DNA from: Hymenopus coronatus
Taxonomy: Eukaryota > Arthropoda > Insecta > Mantodea > Hymenopodidae
Assembly (NCBI GenBank): GCA_030762935.1
Contig: CM060883.1
Location: forward strand, 53,280,001-53,344,000
DNA: 64,000 bases
Direction of reading: 5' to 3'
Under the pieces are notes generated by a model that was given only the letters and a program-made list of their open reading frames with translations, was not told the DNA's origin and made no database searches. This document shows positions 11,454 through 22,735 of the stretch, in pieces. The position numbers and the translations under genes were made by a program. The stretch's first letter is position 1; every line of letters starts with the position of its first letter.

Positions 11454-12207
11454 TTTACTTTCTCTAGCCCCGTATGTACAATGTACATAGGGATAGACAA
11501 GTGTTGTATTCCACCCAAAAATTTTATGTCGAGATTTCACCGGAAATACATGTTTTAGGACCCCCTGAATCCAAAAACCATTTTACGAAACGGGTCTCTC
11601 CTTTTACATGGAAAAAATTTGTTTTTTTTTAAAAATGGCTCTAACGATTTGGATTAAAATACCATACATTTAAGCCATTTCTGTCACAAATAAAATTTAT
11701 ATCTTGAATTTTCTGTGAATAACTTCTAAAGACTTGCTTATTCTGGATGAATTTTGCTTAATTTGACATAACTACTAAACCGTAAGAGATAGACAAAGAC
11801 TTACTATACAAAAAATGTAGATTTTGTTAAAATACACAAGCTATGTCACATATATTTTTTTCGTGGAGCTTATCGTTTTCGAGGTATTCCTTGTTATTAG
11901 TTTCTATTGTGAAGTACAGGAAGTACAGACATGAAGTATCCGTTTTTCTTTTGTTCTACTCCTGGCCAAGCAAAGAAGCGATCTCCAATGACAATCACAT
12001 AACGTCAGCTTTTAAAACATTTTTCTACCACTTTAGCCTAGTGCATTCCCTTAGTTCCCTCCTACTTACTAAGGAACTAAATAATAAAATTCTGCTAATG
12101 TTTATCTCGATTAGCAGGTGTTGAAAAAAAATTAACTTTTGTAAGATGTTTGTTTGCAGAGTAGCAAGAGAAAGTCAGGCGAGTATAACACATCAGATTT
12201 TTTTTAT
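11454..12207 (+). repeat. HT repeat, microsatellite block deleted
   Basis: TTACTTTCTCTAGCCCCGTATG, a hairpin variant, CCACCCAAAAATTTTATG and AAATACATGTTTTAGG. The sequence then jumps from AAACGGGTCTC directly to CTTTTACATGG, removing the microsatellite and following blocks. The rest is intact to AACACATCAGATTTTTTTT. Confidence 0.85.
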
Positions 12208-12446
12208 AATATAGCCCCATTTCACATCCAAGGTCATATCGAGGACTTTGCATTAGATAAACTCATCGTCTGTAGCTTCTTTTCGATGGGTTTAAATTGT
12301 TTTATTTTTCTCAAATGCACACACACATTCACTCTCACTTACACACTTCTAGACTCTGTGGGATTAGGGAATAATTCTTGTTAAAGAAAAATTCCCCGCT
12401 CCAATCGGGAATCGAACCCGTGACCTATCAACCACGGAGGCAGTGG
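12198..12446 (-). mobile_element. SINE F, reverse copy
   Basis: In reverse: tRNA-like head CCGTGGTTGATAGGTCACGG with GGTTCGATTCCCGATTGG, a body with GTGTG-rich sequence and GGTCATATCGAGG-type tail, ending in poly-A (poly-T on this strand, next to the HT T end). It matches the + copy at 15819-16105 in head, body and tail. Confidence 0.82.
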
Positions 12447-12771
12447 AATATTAATTTGTTATGCCTTGAAGAAACCTTAATGATTGTCAAACAATTTAGC
12501 TCATATCCAGAAAACACCTGAGATATTAACATTTAAGCACTTATTGTAAAATGACAACTTCTTATATCAATACACAAGTAATTTATTTATGCTAAAAATT
12601 TCGTTACAAGTAATATATTCATCTAATTAAAACTGCTACTTTACAGGCACTTCCATATCTAATTTACAGTACTTTAAACCAGGATCTCTCAGAGTGAAGA
12701 GAGATACATTGCAGCATTGCTTTGCAAGGTGCAAAGGACGAGTATGCTAGGTTTACCAGATCACAAAACAG
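12447..12771. other. Unassigned AT-rich sequence
   Basis: Nothing recognisable as gene or repeat. Confidence 0.4.
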
Positions 12772-12945
12772 GAACACATTTTTCTTCTCGTTTCTCGTTT
12801 GTTTACTCCTGGCAAGAAAAGAGAATGGAATTTCAATTGTTTGACATAGCGACCGACTTTTAAAGGACTTGAATATCGTTTTAGCCTGGGCATTCTCTTA
12901 TTTACCTTCTACTTACAAGGAAACAAGTACCTAATTGTGCTTACA
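12772..12945 (+). repeat. HT repeat, short T-side internal fragment
   Basis: Carries CTCGTTTGTTTACTCCTGGC, ACATAGCGACCGACTTTTAA, GTTTTAGCCTGGGCATTC and CTTCTACTTACAAGGAAAC in normal order. It is truncated at both sides. Confidence 0.75.
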
Positions 12946-13244
12946 CACCTTAGTTTTAGTATATGAATTATTAAAAACAAATGCTGCTCATAGGTTGCTA
13001 AAATTTGCAGTGAAACTGGTATTATAGCGCGTCTTTTAACACCAACTCTATTACTGAGAAGTATGACTGTTTACCGCGCTCTAGGGACTGCCCGTCTCTC
13101 ACCTAGCTAGGGACCAGCGAGTGGATAGAATTTCAAATGAAGGCTAGAGTTGGCTATTAGCTGAGTTATCGACCAGTTTAATAGAAATTTGGTACCTTGG
13201 GCACAGTAACGCAAGCTCTCATTACTTTACCAGGAGGTATGTGA
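12946..13244. other. Unassigned spacer
   Basis: About 300 bases without recognised gene or repeat. Confidence 0.4.
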
Positions 13245-13483
13245 ACATTTTCACTTTATCTAGCACATATGTGCAATGTACATAGTGGATAGAGAATAGA
13301 TTGCATTCCAATAACAATTATATATTTTGGGAAACATATCTCTGTGTGTGTGCACGCGCGCACGCTCAAAAATGAAAAGTTGGTTAAATTCCAAACTTGG
13401 TATTTAAGTTCACTATCTTCCTAGAATGTGACCACAAAACTTTTCAAGAAAATCGCAGCAACTCCCTTTACCCTATACATGGT
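13245..13483 (+). repeat. HT repeat, H-end fragment
   Basis: CACTTTATCTAGCACATATG, the hairpin, TGTGTGTGTGCACGCGCGCA, CAAACTTGGTATTTAAGTTC and CCCTATACATGG. It stops at the minisatellite that follows. Confidence 0.8.
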
Positions 13484-13523
13484 CCCTATATTGGGTGCAC
13501 GGTCTGTCTCTCTAACTGTAGGG

Positions 13524-13862
13524 GTGCTTCAATTTGGAAATATGCAGGGATCGTGCCATTGTTGAACAGTCGCTCCTGGTTCCGGCCACTCGGTGCTTCA
13601 ATCTGCAAATTTCAGGGACCATGTCATTGTTGTATACTCGCTCCTGATTCCGGCTGCTCGTTGCTTCAATCTGCAAATTTCAGGGACCCTGTCATTGTTG
13701 AACAGTCGCTCCTGGTTCCGGCCGCTCGGTGCTTCAGTTTACAAACTGCAGGGACCCGCTATTGTTGAACTGTCGCTCCTGTTTCCGGCCGCTCGTTGCT
13801 TCAGTTTACAAACTCCAGGGACCCGCCATTGTTGAACAGTCGCTCCTGGTTCCGGCCGCTCG
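13524..13862 (+). repeat. Minisatellite, five units of 67-69 bp
   Basis: Units start at 13524, 13593, 13661, 13729 and 13796, each GTGCTTCA or TTGCTTCA. They share CAGGGACC..GTCATTGTTGAACAGTCG, CTCCTGGTTCCGGCC and GCTCG. The last three units share TTTACAAACT where earlier ones have CTGCAAATTT, so the array expanded stepwise. GC content is clearly higher than the surroundings. Overlapping open frames in all three phases follow from the low stop density of the unit and are not called as genes. Confidence 0.92.
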
Positions 13863-13967
13863 GTGCATCTCCTCACTCGTCCCTCCTTCCCGAGGGTGTT
13901 CCTTCGTAGAGCGTTATTATTACCAGTACAATAACCATCTAGGTTCGGTGCCAAGCCCCCTCCGACA

Positions 13968-14597
13968 GTATGCTCTCACATGGTGTAGTGGTTACCACGC
14001 TAGCCTCCTGTACCCAAGGTCGCGGGTTCAAACCTGGCGGAGGGCGGTGGATTGTTTCGGGCGTAAAAGTCTTTAGCATGGCTTCCTTCGGAATGGAAAG
14101 TAAAGTCGTTGATCCAGTGTCGTATATTTACGGCACGTAAAATAACCTCAAGGCGGCGCCGTGGTTTGAGTGGTTAGACCGCTCGCCTCTAGGCGGCCCG
14201 AGTGCCCGTATGTGGGATTTTTGGTGGACAAAGCGGTGTCTGGGCGGCTTCTCTCCGGGTCCTCAGGTTTTCCCCGCCCCTCCGTCAATTTTGCTTACTT
14301 TTCATATCATCCACTTCCTCATGTTCATGCTTGGTTACGGGCAGACCCCTTGTAACATGTTCTCCATTCTGTGGTTCGCGCCGTTGGCTTTCCGACAGAC
14401 TTCTGACCCCTAGGCATTGGCTTGTAAGCCCTAGGGGTTGTCAGACCTACAAATACAAGGAGGGTAAGTCGATCACAAAATAAACAAAATGACCTCAAGC
14501 CTGATAAAGAGGTCTCTGAGCGAAATTAAACGGTCTTTCACGCCCAGTACAGAATGGGATGCTGAGAACTACAACAGTTAAAGAGCGTCCATAAGTA
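13968..14597 (+). mobile_element. SINE A, split by SINE B
   Basis: Best head in the window: TGGTGTAGTGGTTACCACGC (A-box, tRNA-Val-like) and GGTCGCGGGTTCAAACC (B-box). The body TGGCTTCCTTCGGAATGG, ACGGCACGTAAAATAACC is interrupted at 14153 and resumes at 14486 with GACCTCAAGCCTGATAAAG to AGTTAAAGAGCG. It is called a SINE and not a tRNA gene because the 3' acceptor half does not pair. Confidence 0.88.
14153..14485 (+). mobile_element. SINE B variant nested in SINE A
   Basis: Head GCCGTGGTTTGAGTGGTTAG, then GTGGGATTTTTGGTGGACAA and GGGTCCTCAGGTTTTCCCC. The tail differs from other B copies: it contains a 9 bp stem (ACCCCTAGG 14406-14414 with CCTAGGGGT 14430-14438) and AATACAAGGAGGGTAAGTCG before an A-rich end. 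It is flanked by AAAATAACCTCAAG (14139-14152) and AAAATGACCTCAAG (14486-14499), a 14 bp target duplication with one mismatch. Confidence 0.85.
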
Positions 14598-15591
14598 AAA
14601 CTTTTATTTTTTCGTCCGTATCGTATTACTATTTCATTGTTCAACTTCAGAGCCCATTAAGAGACAGTTGGTTTCTTATGCACCACGTGGAGCCGGCAAC
14701 TCACCGCATATGGCATTCCTTGTCTTAAATTGGTACAAAGATTTGAAGGCTACTGTACAAATGGAAGAGTGAAACCATTGTGTAGCAGCTTAATTGTCAG
14801 GAAATGATCTGCCGTTCTGTATCTCCTTCCAGGTATTCTGAGCATTCTCAGCGGAACTATTATCAACTTCATTTCTGCTCTAATTTTTAGAGGTGCATCG
14901 AATACGTCCGAGTAATAAAGACACAATGGAATAAAATGCAACCTGTCCAATTACATGTTATATTGTTGTAAAATATTTACATTACGAAATGAAGTACTCG
15001 TGTGTAAAACTAGTTACAGGTCTATATTAGACAAAACTAATATGTATTTTTCTACGTTTACCTATCGTGGAGAACATCGCGCATCCAGGAATGATTTTGC
15101 GAAGGTTTTTTGACAAATTAACTCGTTAATTAATAAAACAATGCATACCAAGCGATCGGGCAAGTAGTAAATACAGCAACCATCTTGGTGGGGACATTGT
15201 TTTGTTTCGTAAGTAATGAGCTAGAAAATGGCGTCAGGGACTATTAAGACTGACTTCTAGGAATCAATAACAACGTAACTGCTGCGAACGTCTGCATTAA
15301 ATCAAATGATTTAAATGATTTACAGTTAGTCAGCAAATGCATACCAAAATTAATAGTATTATTTTAATACATATTCAGAGTAAAACTATATTCAAATAAA
15401 CAGATTAAGAACCAAAGCCAGTTAAAACATGTTAGGAATCTTCGATCTATATCAACTGATAAACTATGAAATATAGAACTTCACATTAAGGATCATACAA
15501 TAACTCTGTACAATAAAAATATATAAAAGTCCTTGGCAATATACATGGGCATGCAACCATTACACGACCATTTCCAAGACATTTCCAAGAT
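14598..15591. other. Unique AT-rich sequence
   Basis: About 1 kb with no recognised repeat. Small ORFs up to 66 codons show no recognisable domain. Confidence 0.4.
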
Positions 15592-16150
15592 ATCTAAAAT
15601 TTTCTCATACGGTAACTCCTGGTCATACAAAGAAATGTGTTTCAATCGCATGGTAACCAGCTTTTAAAATATTTGACTTACGCTTTAGCCTAGTGTATTC
15701 GCTTATTTCCCTTCTACTTAAAAGGAAGCAAGTGATAAACATATTTTCCTAATGCTTATATCGATTACCTGATGTAGACAGAAGAATAAGCTTTTTAACA
15801 ATTATTCGTTATATATACTGCTTCCGTGGTCGAGTGGTCAGCAAGCTGACATTTCACCCGGGGGTCCCGGTTCGATTCCCAGCTGGGACGGGGAATATTT
15901 CTTCAACCAGAATTATCCCTCTGAGTCTGGAAGTATGTATGTGAGAATGAATGTGTGTGTGTGTGTGTGTGTGTGTTTGAGGAAAATTAAACGATTTAAA
16001 CCCAACGTAAAGAATCTATAGAAGAGTTGTTTCTAATGGAAAAGCCCCCGATATGACCTTAGATGTTAAATGGGCTATATAAATGAAATAATAATAAAAA
16101 AAATAATTTGTTAGAGTTGTTGATAAAGGCATGTGAAATTTTATATAATA
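15592..16150 (+). repeat. HT repeat, T-half split by SINE F
   Basis: TTTCCAAGATATCTAAAAT, TTTTCTCATACGGTAACTCC, ATGGTAACCAGCTTTTAAAA and CTTCTACTTAAAAGGAAGC up to TTAACAATTATTCGTTA. Then SINE F (15819-16105), then ATAATTTGTTAGAG to a degraded T end. Confidence 0.8.
15819..16105 (+). mobile_element. SINE F, forward copy
   Basis: Head TTCCGTGGTCGAGTGGTCAG (A-box like) and GGTCCCGGTTCGATTCCC (B-box), a GT microsatellite at 15954-15976, TATGACCTTAGATGTTAAAT and an ATAATAATAAAAAAAAT tail. It is inserted in the TTAACAATAATTTGTT block of an HT repeat. Flanks AATTATTCGTTA and AATAATTTGTTA look like a diverged target duplication. Confidence 0.85.
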
Positions 16151-16771
16151 TGTCCTTTGCAGTTCGGAAACTAATAATACTCATACTGCAAACAAGCAAG
16201 CAAATCTTGGAAACGGAAAAACGCTAGCGCTGCCATGCGGCTAGTTGTTACTTCATGTGGACACGCGAATACGCTGCGCTCGCTGTGAGGAGATAATTTG
16301 TATTTTTGTAGGTTAAGATGCGAATGAACAGCTATAACTAACCCGTTTCATCCTCTGGCGTTTTATATTCTTACAGCTCATAGGTTCCTCATGTAACCCC
16401 AATAAGCGAAACACAAACATAAGTGCTTCTACTTAATTTAGAACAGTGATCGAAAACTAGTTCAAACACAGGCGCAACAAATGCCTCGAACGAAATCACA
16501 CATGGAAATAAAAGGCGAGCGCAAACAGTAGTGCAGCTTCAACAGGTGGCAATCCTGTTTGATGACACTCGATGCAGAGAAAACAGCCCACCGTCCTGTT
16601 GTAACGCCAAGTAGTCAAGGGCATTGCAGGAATGGTAGGCAGTGCAACTATGACTCGCAGACTTTTTTTATCTTCCATTTTCCCTAACATTTACTGTCTT
16701 TTCCGCCGTTTTTGCTGCTGTTCCTTTGATTGCCGTTTTTGCTGTTTCTTCTAATATACCACATAGACCTA
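16151..16771. other. Unassigned region
   Basis: No repeat recognised. A 64-codon minus frame (16496-16690) is somewhat GC-richer than its surroundings but shows no domain. Confidence 0.35.
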
Positions 16772-16885
16772 TATTACAAACATATAAACACCCATACCCT
16801 AGGCGGGAGTCGAACCCACGATCCCCTGCGCCACGAAGCACCAAAGCGAGCGTGGCCCTTGGGACTAGCAGACCTAGGGCACAGC
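16772..16885 (-). mobile_element. SINE G, reverse copy
   Basis: Read in reverse: GGGCCACGCTCGCTTTGGTG, TTCGTGGCGCAGGGGATCG, GGGTTCGACTCCCGCCTAGG (B-box), then GGGTGTTTATATGTTTG. Nearly the same sequence occurs on the + strand at 20735-20830. Confidence 0.75.
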
Positions 16886-16934
16886 AACGAAATGGAGTTT
16901 TCCTTGTGAGGAATTATTAGCGGCAGACTTAATA

Positions 16935-17936
16935 TAAAAGAAAAGTCTGATGTGTTACTTTCATTATGAAATTCGCTACCTATTCTGTAGCTAGCTAGTT
17001 TTACAAACACGCATACTTCTACTTCGTGCTAATCGAAATACACTTTAACAGAAATGCTCGTATTACGCACTTCCGTGTAAGCAGAAGGGAAATAAGGGAA
17101 TGCATCAGGCTAAAGCGATAGTCAATTTGATTAAAAGCTGGTGGCTATATGATATCGAAATTCCGTACTTTTTGAATGGCCAGAAGTAAAGCAAAACATC
17201 AAATGACGAATTCCCTTTGAGGAAAGTGTAAGTATTGGAAAATTTAAACTAAGAATGAGTATCTCGAAAATAGCAATCTCAAAAACAAGTGAATAAATAA
17301 ATATATAGAGCACAACTTGTGTGTTTTAATGAGATCTACATTTGTTGTCTATTAAGTATTTTCCTATTCTTTGGGGTTTATTTGTTATGCAAAAGCCGTC
17401 GAGAAGAAGAGGCGGCTGTTCTCAGAAAGTTTAATATGTATATTTAGTTTGTCATAAATTATGTTTATATTTTAATACATTTTACATTTTAATATTTTAA
17501 TCATTTTAGCCATTTCTGAGTAAATTAAATTTTTCAAAAAAAGATTCTATTTCAAGAGTTGTTTGGCGTGGAGGATTTTGATGAAAATTTTATGGAAGAT
17601 ATTCATTTTGTTCAAATCTGGACATCTATTTCCAACACGCACTCCACTTGGTCATGATGTAGATGGAGTTACCCTGGGCTCGTATGCAATGGATTTTTAA
17701 CGTTCAAAAAAACTTGTGGAAGATGTTGAAATTAAATAAAAACTTAGGTGAATAATGGACTTTTCCTTTTGAATTATGCATTCACAGACGGGCACACATG
17801 TGCTGCCCTGGTCGTTTTTCTTTGTTTTTATTCAGGGTATTTCAAAACGTGTATTCAGTGACATCTGTGTGTACATTTTTGGGGGTGAAATGCAGTTGTT
17901 TCTCTACTTACTGTATACGTAATATAGGAAGTAAAA
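16935..17936 (-). repeat. HT repeat with internal insertion or divergence
   Basis: T end AAAAGTCTGATGTGTTAC. Blocks run in reverse to TTTGGCGTGGAGGATTTTG (17565). There is an unrelated stretch around 17615-17715. The H side then resumes with TTTCCTTTTGAATTATGC, TTTATTCAGGGTATTTC and CTCTACTTACTGTATACG, ending GGAAGTAAA. No clean target duplication was seen around the foreign stretch. Confidence 0.7.
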
Positions 17937-18681
17937 TAAGATTTTTATTCTTTTTATTTTTGAAGTTTACTACGACAGTTGCTATACTGCATGGAAGGGG
18001 CATATCTATCATCTTAATCATAGATGGGACTCGTGAGGACGCTGAAAACACTTTTTCTATCTCATAGGTTTGTAGAAATTCGCTTTCAATTGCAGTGACT
18101 TTAAATGCAGTTGAGTGAATAAAACATCATACTCGTCGGTCATATTGGGGCTGTTTCTCTTCTATCACGATTTTATTTCTCTTATTTCCTTTATATTCAG
18201 TTTCCTTCTCATCTTTCAGATGTGCCTTAAAGTTTGCTGGCGTAAGGCTGTGATGACTGCAAGATCTCCATTGTTTAGAGGGCTATTTGGTGAACGGGTC
18301 GTTCATTCCTCTCTAGACAGATCTAGTAGTAGGTCAGATCTTAAAGCTAGGAACTGTTAGGGACTTTCGCGGATCTTTATGGCTTTTCTGCAGTAGTCTC
18401 GTTGGTTCCTTCGTTGCATTCCTGCCTCCTGAGGATGGTAGCCTCAATAGAGCTTCCAGTGCAAGATGTCCCTTTCGTTGTGTGCCCTGAGAAAATGTAA
18501 TAATTAAACTCCTGTTGTTTCGTGTAGTTAGAATCTTCTAGACGAGGAAACGGAATGCCAATCCGCTGCTGCTACAGCAACGGCTCCAATAGCCGTGTTA
18601 GCTGCTGTCGTGTCATTAATGGAAAACCCGTGTTTTCGAGAGCGTTGATGGTACCTGCCTGCCAACTCCGGAAACCTGAAG
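17937..18681. other. Unassigned region with SINE-like pyrimidine tract
   Basis: TTTCCTTTATATTCAGTTTC and CTCATCTTTCAG near 18190-18220 resemble the polypyrimidine end of SINE D/E, so part may be a degraded SINE. No gene called. Confidence 0.3.
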
Positions 18682-18682
18682 C

Positions 18683-18756
<74 letters not shown>
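18683..18756. repeat. (GA)n microsatellite
   Basis: About 37 GA units with two GAAA interruptions. The long serine/leucine or arginine/glutamate frames over it are artefacts. Confidence 0.97.
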
Positions 18757-18799
18757 CGAATCTGTAAGAGCTTCCACACTACAGTCACATAGCTTATGC

Positions 18800-19200
18800 A
18801 TCAGACACCAAGAGTATTATCGACGGGAGGTCGAAACCGGACCTCGGGGAAAGAACCACCTTGGATGGTCCCTCATATATTCAAAGAAGTTCATCTCGAC
18901 GCGGGGAGCACTGGGTCTGACTCCCTGGGTCCTACAGTCGAATGCAACGCCATCCTGCCGCAGAAAGCTGTATTTCCAAAGCTCATTCACCACCACAGTC
19001 CTCGCCGATTCTTGCAGCCCTGAAAGAGACCGGTTGGGGGAAAAGGAGATGAAATAAATGTAGTGAAAGTCCTGGTGAATGAAGAAACTTCCCCGAAAAA
19101 TCCCATGGTTCACGAAAGTAGGCCACGGGAATCGAACCCACGATCTCCTGAATGCCAACCCTAGACGAAATGCCTGAACCATCTGGCTCGGTAGCCTGAA
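18800..19200 (-). mobile_element. SINE D-type element(s), reverse
   Basis: Read in reverse from 19200: GGCTACCGAGCCAGATGGTT, GGCATTTCGTCTAGGGTTGG, GAGATCGTGGGTTCGATTCC (B-box), GGGATTTTTCGGGGAAGTTT, CTACATTTATTTCATCTCC and CTCTTTCAGGGCTG. It then runs on to GGTCCGGTTTCGACC at 18830. The head agrees with the + copy at 22736. The 138-codon minus frame covers the SINE and is not called as a gene. Confidence 0.65.
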
Positions 19201-19654
19201 GCGGGTTGCAGTTGGCACGTTCGATGCAGCCATTTGACCACTTAACTAATGACTCATATGGAGAAGATCGATTGCTTATTGAAGCAGTTACTGCTAACTC
19301 AAATAGCAAAGAAAGCAAAGAGGAATTGTATCTCATTCTTCATTGTTTCCCATTTCAGTGTTATGTTTACATTTGAGTGGACTTGAGTCCCATTATATCT
19401 TTTAACAGTACATATTTAAGTGAAATACTGCATTCGGCCAAATTTCAGCATGGAAAATACACCTTTTGAAGTTACCTGACTCAGAAAACAAGTTTCTTTT
19501 AGAAAGATCTCTCTGTCCCCAAAGATATTTGTGAACAGATTTCCTACAACCCCAAAACTCGGATACACATAAAGCTCCGTATTAATATCCTGTATGTTTT
19601 ATCATGCAAGGTACGGGATTCCCGCGTCCTAAACATCTTTACGATTTAATCCAA
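19201..19654. other. Unassigned spacer
   Basis: No gene or repeat recognised. Confidence 0.4.
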
Positions 19655-19930
19655 ACCCTTTCGGCACAAGCAGTCATCTCACCACTCGCCTCCGCTAAAA
19701 TGGCCTGGGTTTAATCCTAGGTGACGTATGTGGGGTTTCTCTGGGCCCTCCGTTTCCTCCGCCATCGCATTCCACCGGTGCTCCATCTTCGCTCCATGTA
19801 TCATTATTGTCATCGCCTGCGGTATCATATGTAGTAAAGATCACCCGCAACTGTTAACTGGATTGGTAAACCCTCTATGGGTGTGTAGTAGCGACCTTGA
19901 TACTGCTATTGAACAGTTGATAATGATTTA
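19655..19930 (+). mobile_element. SINE B, degraded
   Basis: CTCACCACTCGCCTCCGC, GGCCTGGGTTTAATCCTAGG, GTGGGGTTTCTCTGGGCCC, CCACCGGTGCTCCATCTTC, CATGTATCATTATTGTCATC and TGCGGTATCATATG. The order is that of the clean copy at 63001. The stretch between the CATGTG block and the core is shortened. Confidence 0.7.
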
Positions 19931-20734
19931 ATTTTATTTTCTCACAAGTAATCCTGTTATTCACTAACTTCAAAAAAATAGTATATAAAAGCATGCATTA
20001 AGTGCTTTGCAGAAACTCTTTAAGAGAAAATATTCTACCTCGTTTATCGTTTTCAAACTTCTTTGTTCTGTAAAGATATACTTACCACACTTGCATAATA
20101 ATAAGCAATTATGTGAAAGAGTGGAAGGGAGAGAGACCGTTAATCTAATATACAGAATGCAATCAGTGTTCAGAAAGTTATTCTCTTCAGGGCACTCAAG
20201 AAAACAACGATCGATGAGGTTAGTTGCCATAAATGGATCCAGTAGCATTTCACTGATAATTATATTAAGTTCATATAATTCTAATACATAACACCAGCAT
20301 AAAAAATTGTCTAAGAACTTTCGGGATTCGGTTTTATGCTACGCTAAGAAAATCCTCGAAATATTGCCATCGACTTACTTCCGGGACATTTTTAGTGGAT
20401 GCTATTAAGATAGGTGTAATACCTACGTTGTATTCAAACGAGAAATTCAGATAAAAACACTGTCGTTAACGTCAAATATTCTATAAATATACGAGTCAAA
20501 GCCGGTATAAAATGTCAGACTATAGGAGAATAATTGCATAATTGTACATAGGAGAATAATTGAATAATTCCATCCTGCAAATGAATCACCCTTCATCAAG
20601 TTGAATTTCAGCACTTTGAACATTGATGATTTCGGAATTTTGCAATTGACGCAAAACACCAACGTACAGCTTTAGGACTCCGTTCAATTTACTCCCGTGT
20701 TACGTCAATGGCATATGGTTACGTCAATGCATGG
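19931..20734. other. Unassigned AT-rich region
   Basis: Frames of 60-94 codons occur on both strands over the same bases, which argues against coding. A short near-duplicate (GGAGAATAATTGCATAATT / GGAGAATAATTGAATAATT, 20525-20570) is the only structure seen. Confidence 0.35.
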
Positions 20735-20876
20735 TCCCCATGCTCGCTAAAGTGCCTAGCTTTGGTGCTTCGTGATGCAGGGGATCGTGGGTTCAAATCC
20801 CGCCTTGGGCATGGATGTTTGTGTGTTTGTAAATGTGTGGGTGTGTATAAGAAGTAAAAAGGAAAAAACGGTAACC

Positions 20877-20925
<49 letters not shown>
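20735..20925 (+). mobile_element. SINE G with AT microsatellite tail
   Basis: CTTTGGTGCTTCGTGATGCA, GGGGATCGTGGGTTCAAATC (B-box) and GGCATGGATGTTTGTGTG match the reverse copy at 16772. The element is followed by TAAC then a pure AT run (20879-20921). Whether the AT run belongs to the SINE tail is inference. Confidence 0.65.
20879..20921. repeat. (AT)n microsatellite
   Basis: About 21 uninterrupted AT units. Confidence 0.97.
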
Positions 20926-20926
<1 letters not shown>

Positions 20927-21252
20927 GTAGGGGAAATGGAAAAATAAAAAAAGGAATGGTGCGCCGGAGTCCTGACAAGATTCCGGAACTGTTTTTAAGA
21001 AAATAAAAGAAAAAAAGTGTCGACTGCCTATTGGTTGAAACTTGTCTAACAGTTTCCATAATATGGCTTTATTGCTGCTCCATCCTTTCTAAATTTCCAC
21101 TGAAGCCTCATCGCACGGAACACCCTGTAGATGCCATGTTACAACGACAATACGTTCAGGAATAGTCAACGTTACTATTCAGTGTACAACCTGTAATAAA
21201 AAAGACATTCGTAACTTACCTCGATCACGAAATAGCTACTTATTTTGTGGAC
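20926..21252. other. Unassigned spacer
   Basis: No feature recognised. Confidence 0.4.
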
Positions 21253-21657
21253 ATCCATTTCTTAAGGTTTATCGGTTACGCAGAAGTATTCAAAACGATA
21301 AGGACTTAGAGCCTATTCCCAGAAAATGTAAGATATACATTTCATTTGTTATTAAAATATCTTAAACATATGATGATATGTAAAGGATAATTGTGGGAGG
21401 ATTTTCTTGAAAACCCTCGCACCGCATCCTTCGCACCGCATCCATAACTTAATATCAATTTGCTAATTAATACTTTTCATCTTCATGATATGCTTTCATA
21501 GGTATACAGACAGACACACAGTGCCTTTTTCTAAAAAAAAATGCTCTTTTGGAATCAGGGGTGCTTAAAGCAGTGAATTCACAGTATCGAATTTTGGATG
21601 AAGTGCAATACTTTCTCTATCTACTATGTGCATTATACTTAGTAGAAAAAGTAAACA
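21253..21657 (-). repeat. HT repeat, H-half
   Basis: Starts within TTAAGGTTTATCGGTTACGC and runs in reverse through the GGAATAG-type, CTTGAAAACCCTCGCACCGC and TACAGACAGACACACAG (microsatellite site) blocks to GTAGAAAAAGTAAAC. CGCACCGCATCC is locally duplicated (21418-21440). Confidence 0.8.
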
Positions 21658-22735
21658 TTAGTCTTGGTAAAATCTTCACATATTTAGAATGTGTAAAAAT
21701 GAGTATCTCGTCAAACCTTCACAATAATATAATTCCAGGTATATGTTTTAATGTTTCATTATCTCTAACTGGAAGTCTCTCTCTCTTTCTTGATGTTTTA
21801 TTTCTTTGTAGGAATCACAGATAGAAAATAATTAAGTTACCACACGCAATGAACGTAGTATAACTACGATTGAGTAACTAATTGTATTCCATTCACAGTT
21901 TTTTTTCTCGTAAGTGTTATAACAACCAAAACGGATAAGTTACTTTTGGACACCCTTTGTGATAATCTCACAGAGGATGGAGTATCAACCGAGCGTGAAA
22001 AGCTCATAAAGTTCGTCGGTAATAAATCACCTGTTTTGGTGAACATCGCAACATAAACCATTTTTCTGTAATGATAGAGAGTGCAGAGATTATTGTTGTT
22101 CATCCCCATGATACAAACGACATCACTAATGTGTTTTCCTCTCGTTCATAGCAACTGCAATACATAGCAACTTAAGTCCAAAAACCACATGCTAGTTAAA
22201 CACACTGACAGCGGAATGCGACGAGATACCTAACCTCCAATGTAAGTGGAAAGTAGAGATTTACGTTTTATTATTTCACTTTACTACAAAATATATTTGA
22301 AATTTTAACTGCAAAAAAAAATATATTTATTGAGTTGCACATATTTTATTAGAATGTGTTGTTTCAGTCACAGTTTTCTACGGTATCTACAATCAGCAGC
22401 TTCACCTGATCCATATTATACCATTCATATAAAAATTTATATTGTGTCTACTCTATATTAATCATGACAAAGTTTTCCTGCAGTAGGACATGTTTTAAAT
22501 CCAGGCTGTGAAGAGCCATTCAGGTGGATAGTGCTAGTGTAAGTGGGGAAAGCAGTTTTGTATATATTTCTCCTTCTTTAGTCATCAAATCTTGGTTTGG
22601 TTTGCAGGTTCTCCATTCTGCTCTTCACTCCCTTCCTTTTTAATTCTTGGTACGTTCTGCAGTTCATATCGTTCTTAATTTGTTCCAAGTGTTCTAGACT
22701 TGGTTTTCCTTTGGTATTCTTGTCTTCAATTGTAG
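21658..22735. other. Unique AT-rich sequence
   Basis: About 1.1 kb without recognised repeats. The 91- and 81-codon frames have no domain and low coding likelihood. Confidence 0.35.

Noticed and set aside
13980..14040. Possible tRNA-Val gene
   Set aside because: Only the promoter boxes are preserved. The 3' half is SINE A body, repeated at several other places.
13397..14076. Overlapping 80-123 codon ORFs
   Set aside because: Products of the minisatellite. All three frames are open and none matches a family.
18528..18801. Serine/leucine- or arginine/glutamate-rich ORFs
   Set aside because: Translations of the (GA)n microsatellite.
18817..19233. 138-codon minus-strand ORF
   Set aside because: Covers SINE D, including its tRNA-like head, so it is repeat sequence rather than a gene.
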